Shown piece after piece: positions 16,364-24,194 of a stretch of 64,000 nucleotides of DNA. Numbering within the stretch: position 1 is the first letter of the stretch; every line of letters starts with the position of its first letter. Position numbers and translations under genes: made by a program. Below the pieces are notes generated by a model. The model ran no database searches. It was given only the letters and a program-made list of their open reading frames with translations, and was not told the DNA's origin. The stretch covers positions 186,001 to 250,000 of the forward strand of contig NZ_FOWZ01000002.1 of the NCBI RefSeq assembly GCF_900115585.1, written 5' to 3'. This DNA comes from Qipengyuania nanhaisediminis (GTDB lineage: Bacteria > Pseudomonadota > Alphaproteobacteria > Sphingomonadales > Sphingomonadaceae).

Positions 16364-16651
16364 GTGAGCACGGTCAATGAGGACGGCAGCTGGGATGTTC
16401 CGGAGCCCGATCATGCCGAGCTGGTGCAAATGCGCATTCGCCTCATAACTCTCGAGAACATAGTTCTCGGCCTCTTGTCCGGGGCGAGCGACGAACAGAT
16501 CGAACAGATCAGGAAACGTGCGGACATGATCGAACCGCGTCCCGATGCGAGCCGGCATCCGCTTACCGAACTGGCAGCAGGTGACATGCGGAAATTTCTC
16601 GAACGCGCTGCTCGCATGGCCAAAACCGAGAGCCGCGAAGACCGTGACTGA
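16364..16651 (+). CDS. Small hypothetical protein, 95 aa
   Basis: GTG start with a good Shine-Dalgarno GGAGAAG at 16352-16358, spacing 5. Soluble, charged: the central part has LITLENIVLGLLSGASDEQIEQIRKRADMI, predicted helical, and the end is highly charged (ARMAKTESREDRD). The family is not recognised. It is divergent from the Met-rich gene and 93 bp upstream of a membrane protein. It may be a small regulator or accessory; nothing in the sequence decides. Confidence 0.55.
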   Translation: MSTVNEDGSWDVPEPDHAELVQMRIRLITLENIVLGLLSGASDEQIEQIRKRADMIEPRPDASRHPLTELAAGDMRKFLERAARMAKTESREDRD

Positions 16652-16744
16652 TCCAGGCTTTGGGGCAGCAAAGGCGTTATGCAGGACGTGGAACTCCGGC
16701 CCGCCGCTATTTCCTTGCGCACATCATTCCGGCGTATCCGAAGC

Positions 16745-17185
16745 ATGACCAGAACCCATTGGCTGATCTTTGTTTGCGGGAGCCTGATCGCGTTCGTCTG
16801 GGAGATTTTCCAGATGCCATTCTTCGAACCGGGTGATCTCGAACCCTTCGAGCGGACCATTCGCTGCGGCATTGCAAGCCTGGGCGATGGCGTGATCCTG
16901 CTGACAGGTTATAGCCTTGCAGCATTACGTGGCGGGCACGCATGGCTCTGGCAAGCCGCCAAAATGCCCTATGCGGTCTATTTCGGCTTCGGGCTTGTCG
17001 TCGCAATCGCCGTCGAAATGATCGCCACATCGCTTCCGGCAAACAGTTTCCTGAGCTGGCGCTACAGCGAGTTGATGCCGCACGAGCCAGTGACGGGACT
17101 AGCGCTGATCCCGATCGCGATGTGGACGGTCGTGCCGGCGCTAACGATCCTTCTGGTCCGCTTTGCCCGAGCCGAACCTGATTAA
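16745..17185 (+). CDS. Hypothetical four-helix integral membrane protein, 146 aa
   Basis: Start chosen at ATG 16745 (MTRTHWLIFVCGSLIAFVWEIFQM); the longer frame adds 22 residues without membrane or signal character. Four hydrophobic stretches are visible, at about residues 5-22, 45-62, 76-96 and 113-137, with a conserved-looking WEIFQMPFF after the first helix. The protein is not recognised, but similar short membrane proteins are common next to copper genes. It is convergent with the PepSY protein, whose gene ends 13 bp downstream on the other strand. Confidence 0.6.
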   Translation: MTRTHWLIFVCGSLIAFVWEIFQMPFFEPGDLEPFERTIRCGIASLGDGVILLTGYSLAALRGGHAWLWQAAKMPYAVYFGFGLVVAIAVEMIATSLPANSFLSWRYSELMPHEPVTGLALIPIAMWTVVPALTILLVRFARAEPD

Positions 17186-17198
17186 ACTGGGAGCGGCT

Positions 17199-17933
17199 TC
17201 AGGGTGCATTCGGCACATGTTTCGCCCGCCGCCTGATCCTGGGAAACCGGTTCGCAAGCAGGACAAAGCCCGAAACCGCGATAATCGTCCCGCCGATCCC
17301 GAACAGTAGCAGCCACCAGCTGTTGATGCGGTCGCGCTGCGTCCAGTCCATGATATGCAGCCCCCAGATAAAATCGAACAGGCGCCAGGTGTCGCTGCGG
17401 GCAGCGAGCACCGAGCCACTCGATGCATCGATGTAGACGCGGGTATTGTCCTCATCGCCGTAGGTGATCTGCCACGCCGGAAACGGACCCCGGAATTCGG
17501 TCCCGACAGCGTCTTCGATGAGGCGTGTGGTCGCTATGGTGGTCGATGGCCCGGTCCAGGCACGTCGGGCGATGGCCCGTGCACTCGCGGCGGGAAGGGG
17601 CGAGAGGAGCATCCCGCTATCCGGGTCGCGGAGCGTGACGCTTCCATCGTCCCGGCGGACCTCGGTTACTGCCCTGCCGCCGACCGCGCGCGTCGCAAGG
17701 GAAACCACCCCCTCGCTGCTATCGAGCCATTGGGGCATGACAGCATCAGCGGGCAGGACCTCCGGCGCGCGCGAAACGACATGTTCGGACCGAACCTCTT
17801 CGATGTCGAGAAACGACATCAGCGCCCCGGTGATCATCCACAGGAGCACCTGGACGCCGACAAAGATCGCCAGCCATTTGTGAAGCTTGCTGCCCAGCAC
17901 ATGAAGACGCAGCTTGAAAGAGCGTAACGCCAA
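17199..17933 (-). CDS. PepSY-domain membrane protein
   Basis: A 244-residue protein with an N-terminal membrane helix (KLHKWLAIFVGVQVLLWMITGALMSF), a periplasmic PepSY domain (about 100-190, including WQITYGDEDNTRVYIDASSG, the PepSY consensus strand), and a C-terminal helix with HIMDWTQRDRINSWWLLLFGIGG. PepSY_TM proteins are often partners of iron or copper reduction or uptake systems; the His and Trp residues near the helices could ligate heme. It is the last gene of the copAB operon on the minus strand, 20 bp after the NTF2-like gene. Role in copper handling is inferred from context. Confidence 0.78.
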   Translation of the reverse strand: MALRSFKLRLHVLGSKLHKWLAIFVGVQVLLWMITGALMSFLDIEEVRSEHVVSRAPEVLPADAVMPQWLDSSEGVVSLATRAVGGRAVTEVRRDDGSVTLRDPDSGMLLSPLPAASARAIARRAWTGPSTTIATTRLIEDAVGTEFRGPFPAWQITYGDEDNTRVYIDASSGSVLAARSDTWRLFDFIWGLHIMDWTQRDRINSWWLLLFGIGGTIIAVSGFVLLANRFPRIRRRAKHVPNAP

Positions 17934-17953
17934 TCGGTGTTCCCCCGATCAAA

Positions 17954-18514
17954 TCAGTTGTTACGCGGTGCGCGTGACGATGAATGGTACAGAACGATCT
18001 TCCAGCCATCTGCATCATGAGCGAGGACCGAGGTCGCAACCCCTTCGCGGTCGATTACGCGGCCGTCGGCCAGTTCGATCCGATAGGTGTACGTTTCGCG
18101 GCCATAAGCCATATGTCCCATCCGGGTGACTGCGAGCGTCGGTTCGCCGAAGGTGAAGCTGGTTATTGCATCGAGTTCCGGTCCCAGGTGATGCTCCATG
18201 TAATGCGTGAAGCTGCCTTCCGCCTTGCCGTTTTCGTAAACGAAGGATTCCTCGGCAAACAGCGCGGCCATGGCCTCTGCATCGCGCGACGTCAGGGCAT
18301 CGCGATATGATGTCAGAACCGCTTCTGCCCCAGCGACGTCGTCGTTCATCGCAGCCATATGCTCGGCATGGTTCATGCCCTGCTCCGTATGGTCCATCGG
18401 CGTTGATACCGAATGTTCCGAATGCGCCGAATGGTCCATGGATTGTGCCAGGGCGGGAGTGCCCCCTGCAGCCAAGGCCAGGGCGACCGCGCTTAGGGAT
18501 AGTCTTGTCCTCAT
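17954..18514 (-). CDS. Secreted SnoaL/DUF4440 (NTF2-like) protein with His/Met-rich N-terminus
   Basis: Signal peptide MRTRLSLSAVALALAAGGTPALAQ, then MDHSAHSEHSVSTPMDHTEQGMNHAEHMAAMN, a His/Met-rich metal-binding segment like those in CopA and CopB. The rest (about 60-180) is an NTF2-like cone fold: YRDALTSRDAEAMAALFAEESFVYENGK and DGWKIVLYHSSSR are the typical first helix and last strands. No catalytic residues are certain. It follows copB by 16 bp in the same operon, so it is likely a periplasmic copper-related factor. A carrier or chaperone role is possible. Confidence 0.75.
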   Translation of the reverse strand: MRTRLSLSAVALALAAGGTPALAQSMDHSAHSEHSVSTPMDHTEQGMNHAEHMAAMNDDVAGAEAVLTSYRDALTSRDAEAMAALFAEESFVYENGKAEGSFTHYMEHHLGPELDAITSFTFGEPTLAVTRMGHMAYGRETYTYRIELADGRVIDREGVATSVLAHDADGWKIVLYHSSSRAPRNN

Positions 18515-18530
18515 TGTATATTTCCTTCTC

Positions 18531-19688
18531 TTAAAACCAGAATCGAATTCCCACGACGTAATTCGTCACGCTAGAGTCTTCCCCTGCGGCGCGGGCATAA
18601 TCGGCGCTGTCACCGATCCGCCATTCCTGGGATACGCCAACATAGGGCGCGAATTCGCGTGCGAACTCGTAGCGAAGACGCAGACCTGCCTCGATCCGGT
18701 CGAGGCCAGCGCCAATGCCGAGTTCGGGAATATCCTGCACCGAAAGTGCGATTTCGGCACGCGGCTGGAGGATCAGCCGCTGCGTGATGCGCTGATCAAG
18801 CTCGCCCTCAAAACGCGCCGTCACATTGCCTTTGTTCGATACGAACGCTGCAACGTCTACCTCGAACTGGTAGGGAGCAATGCCCTGTATGCCAATGACC
18901 GCATGGGTGCGCTCGGGCCCTGTCAGATCCTGGCGGACACCGGCTTGGAAATCGAAGAAGGGAGCGATCGCCCGGCTCCAGAGCGCCTGGACTTCGGCGC
19001 CCTCGACAGGCTCACCGAAGCTGCCTTCACCCTCGGACTTGAACCAGAACTTGTCGATATCACCGCCATAATAGCCCTGGATATCCCAAAGATATCCATC
19101 CGCTCCCTCGCGGGCGCGGTATTCGAGCCGGTCGCCCTGAAACCAGAAGCGCATCCCGCCGTCGGTCTCGCGGACAAGTTCGCGCCGCGCTTCGTTCATG
19201 GCTTCCTCGCCCCAGATCGCAACCGCCGCGCGCGCGGGACCGCTCCCGGCTTCGGGAGGAGGCGGCAGCAGCGGGATATCGTCGTTCGAGCCCATCTGCA
19301 TCGACGAATGGTCCATGCCCTGCATGTCCTGCGATCCCGTCTGCCCGTGGTTCATCTGGCTGTGATCCATCTGCCCATGGTCTGTCGACGAGCCGCTGGC
19401 TTCCGCCTGCCCCATGTCGCCGTGATTCATCTGCGAATGATCCATCGTCGAATGGTCCATCGCAGCTTCAGGCTGGGCAGTACGTTCGCACGCCCCCTCT
19501 GTTACCGGATGCCCCATCGCACGATGGCGCGCGGCTTCCTCCTCGCACTTTACCTTGGCGTCAGCCTGCGCCTCGGCGCTCTGCTGCGGCTCCGCCGGCG
19601 AGTGACCGGCGTGCTGGGCTGCGGCGGGCGAAGCGAGGACTGCACCTGCTGCGACGGAGGCGAAGAAGCTGAAATTGAAAGTCTTCAT
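18531..19688 (-). CDS. copB: Copper resistance protein CopB (outer-membrane barrel)
   Basis: The signal peptide ends ASPAAAQHAGH. Residues about 25-125 are a His/Met-rich region with repeated MDHSTMDHSQMNHG units, followed by the conserved CopB domain: a 12-stranded-type barrel with WDIQGYYGGDIDKFWFKSEGEG and a C-terminal ...NYVVGIRFWF aromatic end, as for outer-membrane proteins. The 385-aa length fits the family. The start codon overlaps the copA stop by four bases (ATGA). CopB is thought to sequester or export copper across the outer membrane, working with CopA. Confidence 0.93.
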   Translation of the reverse strand: MKTFNFSFFASVAAGAVLASPAAAQHAGHSPAEPQQSAEAQADAKVKCEEEAARHRAMGHPVTEGACERTAQPEAAMDHSTMDHSQMNHGDMGQAEASGSSTDHGQMDHSQMNHGQTGSQDMQGMDHSSMQMGSNDDIPLLPPPPEAGSGPARAAVAIWGEEAMNEARRELVRETDGGMRFWFQGDRLEYRAREGADGYLWDIQGYYGGDIDKFWFKSEGEGSFGEPVEGAEVQALWSRAIAPFFDFQAGVRQDLTGPERTHAVIGIQGIAPYQFEVDVAAFVSNKGNVTARFEGELDQRITQRLILQPRAEIALSVQDIPELGIGAGLDRIEAGLRLRYEFAREFAPYVGVSQEWRIGDSADYARAAGEDSSVTNYVVGIRFWF

Positions 19689-21496
19689 GCTTCGCTCCCG
19701 TCCGGATTGGCAACCGTGACAATCTGAAACATCCCGGCATGCATGTGGTAGAGAAGGTGGCAGTGGAAGGCCCAGTCGCCCGGCTCGTCCGCCGTCAGGT
19801 CGAACTGCGCGCTGCCACCCGGCTGCAGGATAACTGTGTGCTTGAGCGGTTGACGGTCGGCCGGGGCGCCATTGACCAGCTCGAAGAAGTGCCCGTGCAA
19901 GTGGATCGGGTGCGCCATCATCGTGTCGTTGATGAGCTTCACGCGCACGCGTTCGTTATAGGCGAACCGGATCGGCTCGTCGGAGACGGCGGAAAACTTC
20001 TTGCCGTCAAACGACCACATGTAGCGTTCCATGTTCCCGGTGAGATGGATTTCCATCCGCCGCGAGGGAGTCCGGCCCTCCCGATGAGGTGTCAGCGAGC
20101 GGAGCTTGCGATAGTCGAGCGTGCGGTGAGGGACATCGGCGAGGCCGATGCCGGGATCGCCCATTCGGTCGACCGGGTTCATCGAGACCATGTCTAGCCC
20201 GGGTCCGACCTTCACATCGGGAGGCAAGCGCGAGATATCACGCATCTGCATGCCTCCCGCCATTCCGGCCATGCCCGCCATATCCGAATCGCCGGACGAA
20301 CCATGGTCCATTCCCGCCATGTCACCGCCACTGCTGTGGTCCATTCCGGTCTTGCCGGCATCGCCGCCGGAGCCATGGTCCATGCCGCTCATGCCCATAT
20401 CGGCCATGGTCAGCAGCGGGGGATCGCGCAGCGGAGGTATGGCGGCGCGCGCGCCGGGTGTGCTCGCAAGTGTGGCAATACCCATGCCGGAGCGGTCCAT
20501 GGACTCTGCCACCAGCGTGTAAGCCTGTTGCTCGCCCGGCGTCACGACGACATCGTAGGTTTCGGCAACGCCGATCTGGAACTCGTCGACCTCGACCGGT
20601 TCGACATCCTTCCCGTCCGCCTGCACGACAGTCATCGGTAAGCCGGGAATACGGATATTGAAAAAGGTCATGGCTCCGGCATTGATGAAGCGCAGGCGTA
20701 CGCGCTCGCCGGGGCGGAAGAGATATTCCAGGTTGTCGAGCGGGCCGTGACCATTGAGGAGGTAAGTGTAGGCAGCGCTCGACACATCGAGGATGTCGGT
20801 CGGCATCATGCGCATCCTCGCCCACATCCGGCGGTCCCCGCCCGAAAGCGGATAATCGTCGGTCCAGGTGTTCTGGTTGTAGTTGAAGTAGCCTTCGCCC
20901 TTCTTGAGCTTGTCGAAGATCGTGTGGGGCGACATATCGCTGAATTCGCTCAGCACCACGATATATTCGCGGTCGGCCTGCACCGGATCGGGTCCGGCGG
21001 GATCGACCACGATAGCGCCGTAGTGCCCGGCCTGTTCCTGCAACCCGCTATGCGAGTGCCACCAATAAGTTCCTGCCTGCCGCACGGGAAATTCCGCTGT
21101 GAATGTCTCGCCTGGTTTGACGCCGGGAAAGCTCACGCCGGGTACACCGTCCAGTTGGAACGGCACGAGCAGACCGTGCCAGTGAATTGAGGTATCTTCC
21201 TCGAGCTGATTATGAACGTTCAACCGCACGGTCGTGCCCTCTTGCAAACGCAACAGCGGACCGGGGATCGTGCCGTTGACGGCGATGGCGCCGCCGCGCC
21301 TGTTACCCGTCGCGAAGGCAGAACGTGCGACAGTGAGGTCGATATTCAGCCCCGCTACCTCGTCCAGTCCTTTCCTAGCGTTACCCGCCAGGATGTCCGC
21401 GCCGCGCGCCCAGGCCGGCATGGCACCGGAGAGACCAAGCAGGCCCAGCCCGCTAGCACTTGTTCCAAGGAATTTTCGGCGATTGAGGGCAGGCAT
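19685..21496 (-). CDS. copA: Copper resistance protein CopA (multicopper oxidase)
   Basis: A 603-residue Tat-exported protein: NRRKFLGTSASGLGLLG is the twin-arginine signal. All copper-binding motifs are present: IHWHG (site 1), WWHSHSG (site 2), HPIHLHGHFFE, and HCHLLYHMHAGMF (T1 and trinuclear site). A Met/His-rich loop at about 345-420 (MDHGSGGDAGKTGMDHS) is the expected Cu(I) binding insert of PcoA/CopA. It oxidises Cu(I) to Cu(II) in the periplasm. It begins 48 bp after the sigma gene but has its own ECF-type promoter, whose -35 lies in the last sigma codons. The Shine-Dalgarno is AGGAGCC. Confidence 0.95.
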   Translation of the reverse strand: MPALNRRKFLGTSASGLGLLGLSGAMPAWARGADILAGNARKGLDEVAGLNIDLTVARSAFATGNRRGGAIAVNGTIPGPLLRLQEGTTVRLNVHNQLEEDTSIHWHGLLVPFQLDGVPGVSFPGVKPGETFTAEFPVRQAGTYWWHSHSGLQEQAGHYGAIVVDPAGPDPVQADREYIVVLSEFSDMSPHTIFDKLKKGEGYFNYNQNTWTDDYPLSGGDRRMWARMRMMPTDILDVSSAAYTYLLNGHGPLDNLEYLFRPGERVRLRFINAGAMTFFNIRIPGLPMTVVQADGKDVEPVEVDEFQIGVAETYDVVVTPGEQQAYTLVAESMDRSGMGIATLASTPGARAAIPPLRDPPLLTMADMGMSGMDHGSGGDAGKTGMDHSSGGDMAGMDHGSSGDSDMAGMAGMAGGMQMRDISRLPPDVKVGPGLDMVSMNPVDRMGDPGIGLADVPHRTLDYRKLRSLTPHREGRTPSRRMEIHLTGNMERYMWSFDGKKFSAVSDEPIRFAYNERVRVKLINDTMMAHPIHLHGHFFELVNGAPADRQPLKHTVILQPGGSAQFDLTADEPGDWAFHCHLLYHMHAGMFQIVTVANPDGSEA

Positions 21497-21528
21497 AGGG
21501 GGCTCCTGAAAATGCGTATACCGTCACA

Positions 21529-21555
21529 TACGCGGTCAGCTGCCCTACCCCTCAA
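21529..21555 (-). promoter_or_regulatory. Predicted ECF sigma promoter of copAB
   Basis: Minus strand TTGAGGG-N16-CGTA. CGTA (21529-21532) lies 33 bp before the copA ATG. The -35 box sits inside the last codons and stop of the sigma gene, so copAB can be transcribed separately from the sigma operon. Confidence 0.75.
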
Positions 21556-22111
21556 ACTTTTCGAACCGCTCCTTCAGCCGGTTGCGCGCACGATAGATGC
21601 GCGTCTCGACGGCTTTCTCGGTGGTGCCGAGCAGCTCGGCAGCCTCGGCCTGGCTGTACCCCTCGACAGTGACCAGCACGAGCGCCTCTTGTAGGCGCAC
21701 CGGCAAGCGCCCGATTTCGGCCTGGACCAGCCGCAGCTGTTCGCGGGCTCCGGCAACATTTTCGGGATTAGGGGCATCGTCGGCAACGGCGTCGGCTTCC
21801 CGCCCATCCGGCAAACCAAGGAAGCCAATAACTTTCCTGCGGCGGAGCTTGTCGCGGCACCGGTTGAGAACGATTGTCGTCAAATAGGGACCGATGGGCT
21901 TGCTCGGATCGAGGCGATGACGTGTCAGCCAGACCGACGCGAGACCGTCCTGAACGACATCTTCGGCCCGCGATGGTGAACCCAGCATGCGCGTGGCAAG
22001 CGCAATCAACCGGGCGATCTCGCTCTCGACGAGAGCTGTGAACGCCCGCTTGTCACCGGCTATCGCCCGCCCGATCAGAGCTTCATCCGAAGTGTCATCC
22101 ACCGCTGCCAA
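21545..22111 (-). CDS. ECF-type RNA polymerase sigma factor, CnrH-like
   Basis: A 188-residue sigma factor: region 2 (ALIGRAIAGDKRAFTALVE...ATRMLGSPSRAEDVVQDGLASVWLTRH, about 10-65) and region 4 (LPVRLQEALVLVTVEGYSQAEAAELLGTTEKAVETRIYRARNRLKE, about 128-180) are intact. The order anti-sigma, periplasmic sensor, sigma equals cnrYXH of Cupriavidus. The start shown is TTG; no strong Shine-Dalgarno is seen, so translation is probably coupled to the upstream gene, and a GTG nine bases further is an alternative. Five TTGAGGG-N16-CGTA sites nearby, one of them before its own operon, are its likely targets. Confidence 0.88.
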   Translation of the reverse strand: MAAVDDTSDEALIGRAIAGDKRAFTALVESEIARLIALATRMLGSPSRAEDVVQDGLASVWLTRHRLDPSKPIGPYLTTIVLNRCRDKLRRRKVIGFLGLPDGREADAVADDAPNPENVAGAREQLRLVQAEIGRLPVRLQEALVLVTVEGYSQAEAAELLGTTEKAVETRIYRARNRLKERFEKFEG

Positions 22112-22117
22112 GGCTGG

Positions 22118-22552
22118 TCAGTCACGCGGATCGCGCGTGAGGGCCGCGGACACTTTCCGGTCGAACTGGAGCTGCTGATCGGAATCGAGAATTTCCCGCA
22201 TGTCGAAGACGTGGCGCACGGTCGCTTTTTGCAAATCGCCCATGCGCGCATGCACCTCGTCGATCGCGGCACTGACTTCGGGCCCGTATTCGTGCTCGGT
22301 TTCCATTGCCTGGGCGAGCTGGGCGTTGGCTGCGCGCGCAGAGGCTTCGAGCCTTGCCTGTTCTACCGCGAAACGCGCTTCGAGCGCATCGAGCCGCTGC
22401 TCCTGGTCAGCCGTGAGCGACAGCTCATCGTGCACGAACTGGTGCAGGCCGCCCTCGGCATCGTTGTTGGCCCAGCGATCGGCGGCAAGCGCTCCTAGGC
22501 ATCCGGCGAGCGCCGCCAGCAGGACCGCAAGGACAAGGTGAAACTTCTTCAA
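22118..22552 (-). CDS. CnrX-like periplasmic metal sensor
   Basis: A 144-residue protein, membrane-anchored by residues 5-24, with a helical hairpin periplasmic domain (DELSLTADQEQRLDALEARF...). The five Ni/Co ligands of CnrX (His42, His46, Glu63, His119, Met123) have exact counterparts at the same spacing: His37, His41, Glu58, His114 and Met118. In CnrX, metal binding changes the interaction with CnrY and releases the sigma factor CnrH. The gene lies 3 bp after the anti-sigma and 6 bp before the sigma gene. What metal is sensed here is not decided by sequence; the neighbours suggest copper. Confidence 0.85.
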   Translation of the reverse strand: MKKFHLVLAVLLAALAGCLGALAADRWANNDAEGGLHQFVHDELSLTADQEQRLDALEARFAVEQARLEASARAANAQLAQAMETEHEYGPEVSAAIDEVHARMGDLQKATVRHVFDMREILDSDQQLQFDRKVSAALTRDPRD

Positions 22553-22555
22553 CGT

Positions 22556-22852
22556 CTATGACCCCACATGAAGCAATGCAGCGGGTGACAGGGATTCTCC
22601 GCCAACGAGGCTCTCGCCAACAATTTCTGTAGGAGCGCCATATTCGGAAGGCCATCCGCTGGTCCCTGCGCCAGCTGCCAGCCCGACGACAAACAGACCG
22701 GCGAACAAGGCCATTCTGCGTCGCTGATCGGCAATTTCCCCCAGCTGCCCTGCGCGCTGCCAGACGCCGTTCATGAAGTCGGGCGGCACGTCGCCAGCCT
22801 TCTGCGAGGCCATGGTGCCGAGCATCGCATCGAGTGTCTGATTGTCACGCAT
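22556..22852 (-). CDS. CnrY-like membrane anti-sigma factor, 98 aa
   Basis: The first gene of the operon, with Shine-Dalgarno AGGAG before the ATG. Residues 1-45 are cytoplasmic and would wrap the sigma factor (MRDNQTLDAMLGTMASQKAGDVPPDF...VWQRAGQLGEIADQRRR). A single membrane helix follows at about 47-66 (MALFAGLFVVGLAAGAG), then about 30 periplasmic residues. Size, topology and position equal CnrY (95 aa) of the cnrYXH operon, though primary sequence similarity is expected to be low. It probably holds the ECF sigma inactive until the sensor binds metal. Confidence 0.75.
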   Translation of the reverse strand: MRDNQTLDAMLGTMASQKAGDVPPDFMNGVWQRAGQLGEIADQRRRMALFAGLFVVGLAAGAGTSGWPSEYGAPTEIVGESLVGGESLSPAALLHVGS

Positions 22853-22882
22853 CCCTTGCTCCTGTCGGTTGCACGGTTCCTA

Positions 22883-22909
22883 TACGCGATGCTTCGCGCA
22901 AACCCTCAA
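22883..22909 (-). promoter_or_regulatory. Predicted autoregulated ECF promoter of the anti-sigma/sensor/sigma operon
   Basis: Minus strand TTGAGGG-N16-CGTA; CGTA is 31 bp before the ATG at 22852. Its -35 box faces that of the divergent methyltransferase promoter 9 bp away, so the two form the inverted repeat CCCTCAA-N9-TTGAGGG. Confidence 0.78.
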
Positions 22910-22918
22910 GTTTCTTTT

Positions 22919-22945
22919 TTGAGGGGTGCGGGTCGGCGACGCGTA
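22919..22945 (+). promoter_or_regulatory. Predicted ECF promoter of the methyltransferase/DUF411 operon
   Basis: TTGAGGG (22919-22925), 16 bp, CGTA (22942-22945), 56 bp before the ATG at 23001. It is divergent from, and back-to-back with, the sigma-operon promoter. Confidence 0.78.
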
Positions 22946-23000
22946 AGAGGAGTAAGTCAAGCAACAGCGGCAAGTACCAGCGTCGAATAGGAGCCATGGC

Positions 23001-23686
23001 ATGAAAAGCGCGGCAGTTCCGCCAAAAGAGCGCGAGTTCACTCCGCCGCTGGGCAAAAGCTGGCTCACGCCGTTCTATGATCGCGCGATCGCAGTCTTTA
23101 CGCGCGAGAGACGGTGGCGCCGCGCAATCGTCGAAAAGGCCGCATTGCTGCCCGGCGACAAGGTCATCGATGTCGGGTGCGGCACCGGGACCTTGCTCAG
23201 GGCGCTGATGGCCAACTGCCCCGAAGCCGGCTTCATCGGCGTTGAGCCCGACCCCGCAGCGCTGGCTATCGCGCAGCGCAAGTTCGGTGCCGGAGCCGAT
23301 ATGGTCCGGTGGCACAACGGCTTTCTCGATAGTCTCGAGCTTTCCGACGGCTGGCGGCCAAACAAGATCGTCAGCAGCCTCGTCCTTCACCAGGTCCCCG
23401 TATCGCAAAAGCGCGCGATCCTCGACCAGATCGAGAACCTGCTCGCCCCCGGGGGCATGGCGCTGATTGCCGACTATATGCGGCAGGATGCTCCACTCAT
23501 GCGCGCGCTGTTCCGTTCGAGCGTTCAGCTTCTCGACGGCGTCAAGGACACCCAGCCGAGCGCCGACGGAGCCGTCGAGAAATTGCTCGCCGAGATTTTC
23601 GCGGACGCCGAATTGCTCGATCGTATCCATACCGCGACCGGAACCATTTCTCTCTGGGCGGCATCAAGAAAGGCAATGCTCAATGA
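23001..23686 (+). CDS. SAM-dependent class I methyltransferase with probable 3' frameshift
   Basis: Shine-Dalgarno AGGAG at 22989-22993. Rossmann methyltransferase: motif I VIDVGCGTGTLL (about 54-65), GVEPDPAALAIAQRKF, then LLAPGGMALIADYM. The domain ends at SLWAASRK near 23670. As read, the frame does not stop there but continues to 24098, through the whole DUF411 gene in another frame, giving an Arg-rich tail that looks non-coding. One extra base in the G-run at 23656-23658 would give ...SLWGGIKKGNAQ and a stop at 23684-23686, in an ATGA overlap with the next gene. A recent frameshift or sequencing error is likely. Substrate unknown. Confidence 0.72.
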
Positions 23687-24150
23687 ACCTCATGAAAGAT
23701 TCGAGACCGCTACGCCGTTCGCTGGCGGCCTCGCTCCTCCTCGCCATTGCAGCCTGCTCGAATGCGGCCCAGGCCGCGACCTACACCATGTTCCGCGACG
23801 CAGGGTGCGGCTGCTGTCTCAATTGGGCCGGTCACGTAGAACACGGACTCGAAGCAGAGGTCGCCTCGGTCGACACCGACGACATGGCTGCGCTCAAGAC
23901 AGCCAGGGGTGTGTCGCAGGATCTGTGGTCGTGCCACACGATGGAAGTCGATGGCTATATCATCGAAGGCCACGTGCCCGCCGATGCCATCGCGAAACTA
24001 TTACGCGAAAGCCCCGAAGGCGTGGCAGGCCTGGCTGTGCCCGGAATGCCGCTTGGCTCGCCCGGAATGGAAGCCGGGGACCGGGTGCAGCCGTATGATG
24101 TCATCGCCTTCGGCTCAGGCGGGCAGCGCGTTTTCGCATCCTACCCGTGA
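23683..24150 (+). CDS. DUF411 metal-binding protein (CopG-like)
   Basis: A 155-residue protein with signal peptide MNLMKDSRPLRRSLAASLLLAIAACSNAAQA; the AAC could also act as lipobox. The conserved DUF411 core is complete: DAGCGCCLNWAGHVE (about 39-53), SCHTMEVDGYIIEGHVPADAI and GLAVPGMPLGSPGME. DUF411/CopG proteins bind Cu(I) through the CGCC motif and are part of proteobacterial copper/silver resistance, possibly as a periplasmic redox or chaperone component. It is under the same ECF-type promoter as the methyltransferase. Confidence 0.9.
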   Translation: MNLMKDSRPLRRSLAASLLLAIAACSNAAQAATYTMFRDAGCGCCLNWAGHVEHGLEAEVASVDTDDMAALKTARGVSQDLWSCHTMEVDGYIIEGHVPADAIAKLLRESPEGVAGLAVPGMPLGSPGMEAGDRVQPYDVIAFGSGGQRVFASYP

Positions 24151-24194
24151 CCATGGACAAGCCATCTCAGCGCCAACTCTAACGGAGGACCATC

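Noticed and set aside
20200-20420. Repeated Met/His/Gly units as tandem DNA repeat or CRISPR-like array
   Set aside because: They encode the copper-binding loop of CopA; units vary and lie in frame in the coding sequence.
22845-23630. Minus-strand 261-codon frame opposite the methyltransferase
   Set aside because: It overlaps the divergent promoter region and lacks family motifs, while the plus strand shows a clear methyltransferase with Shine-Dalgarno.
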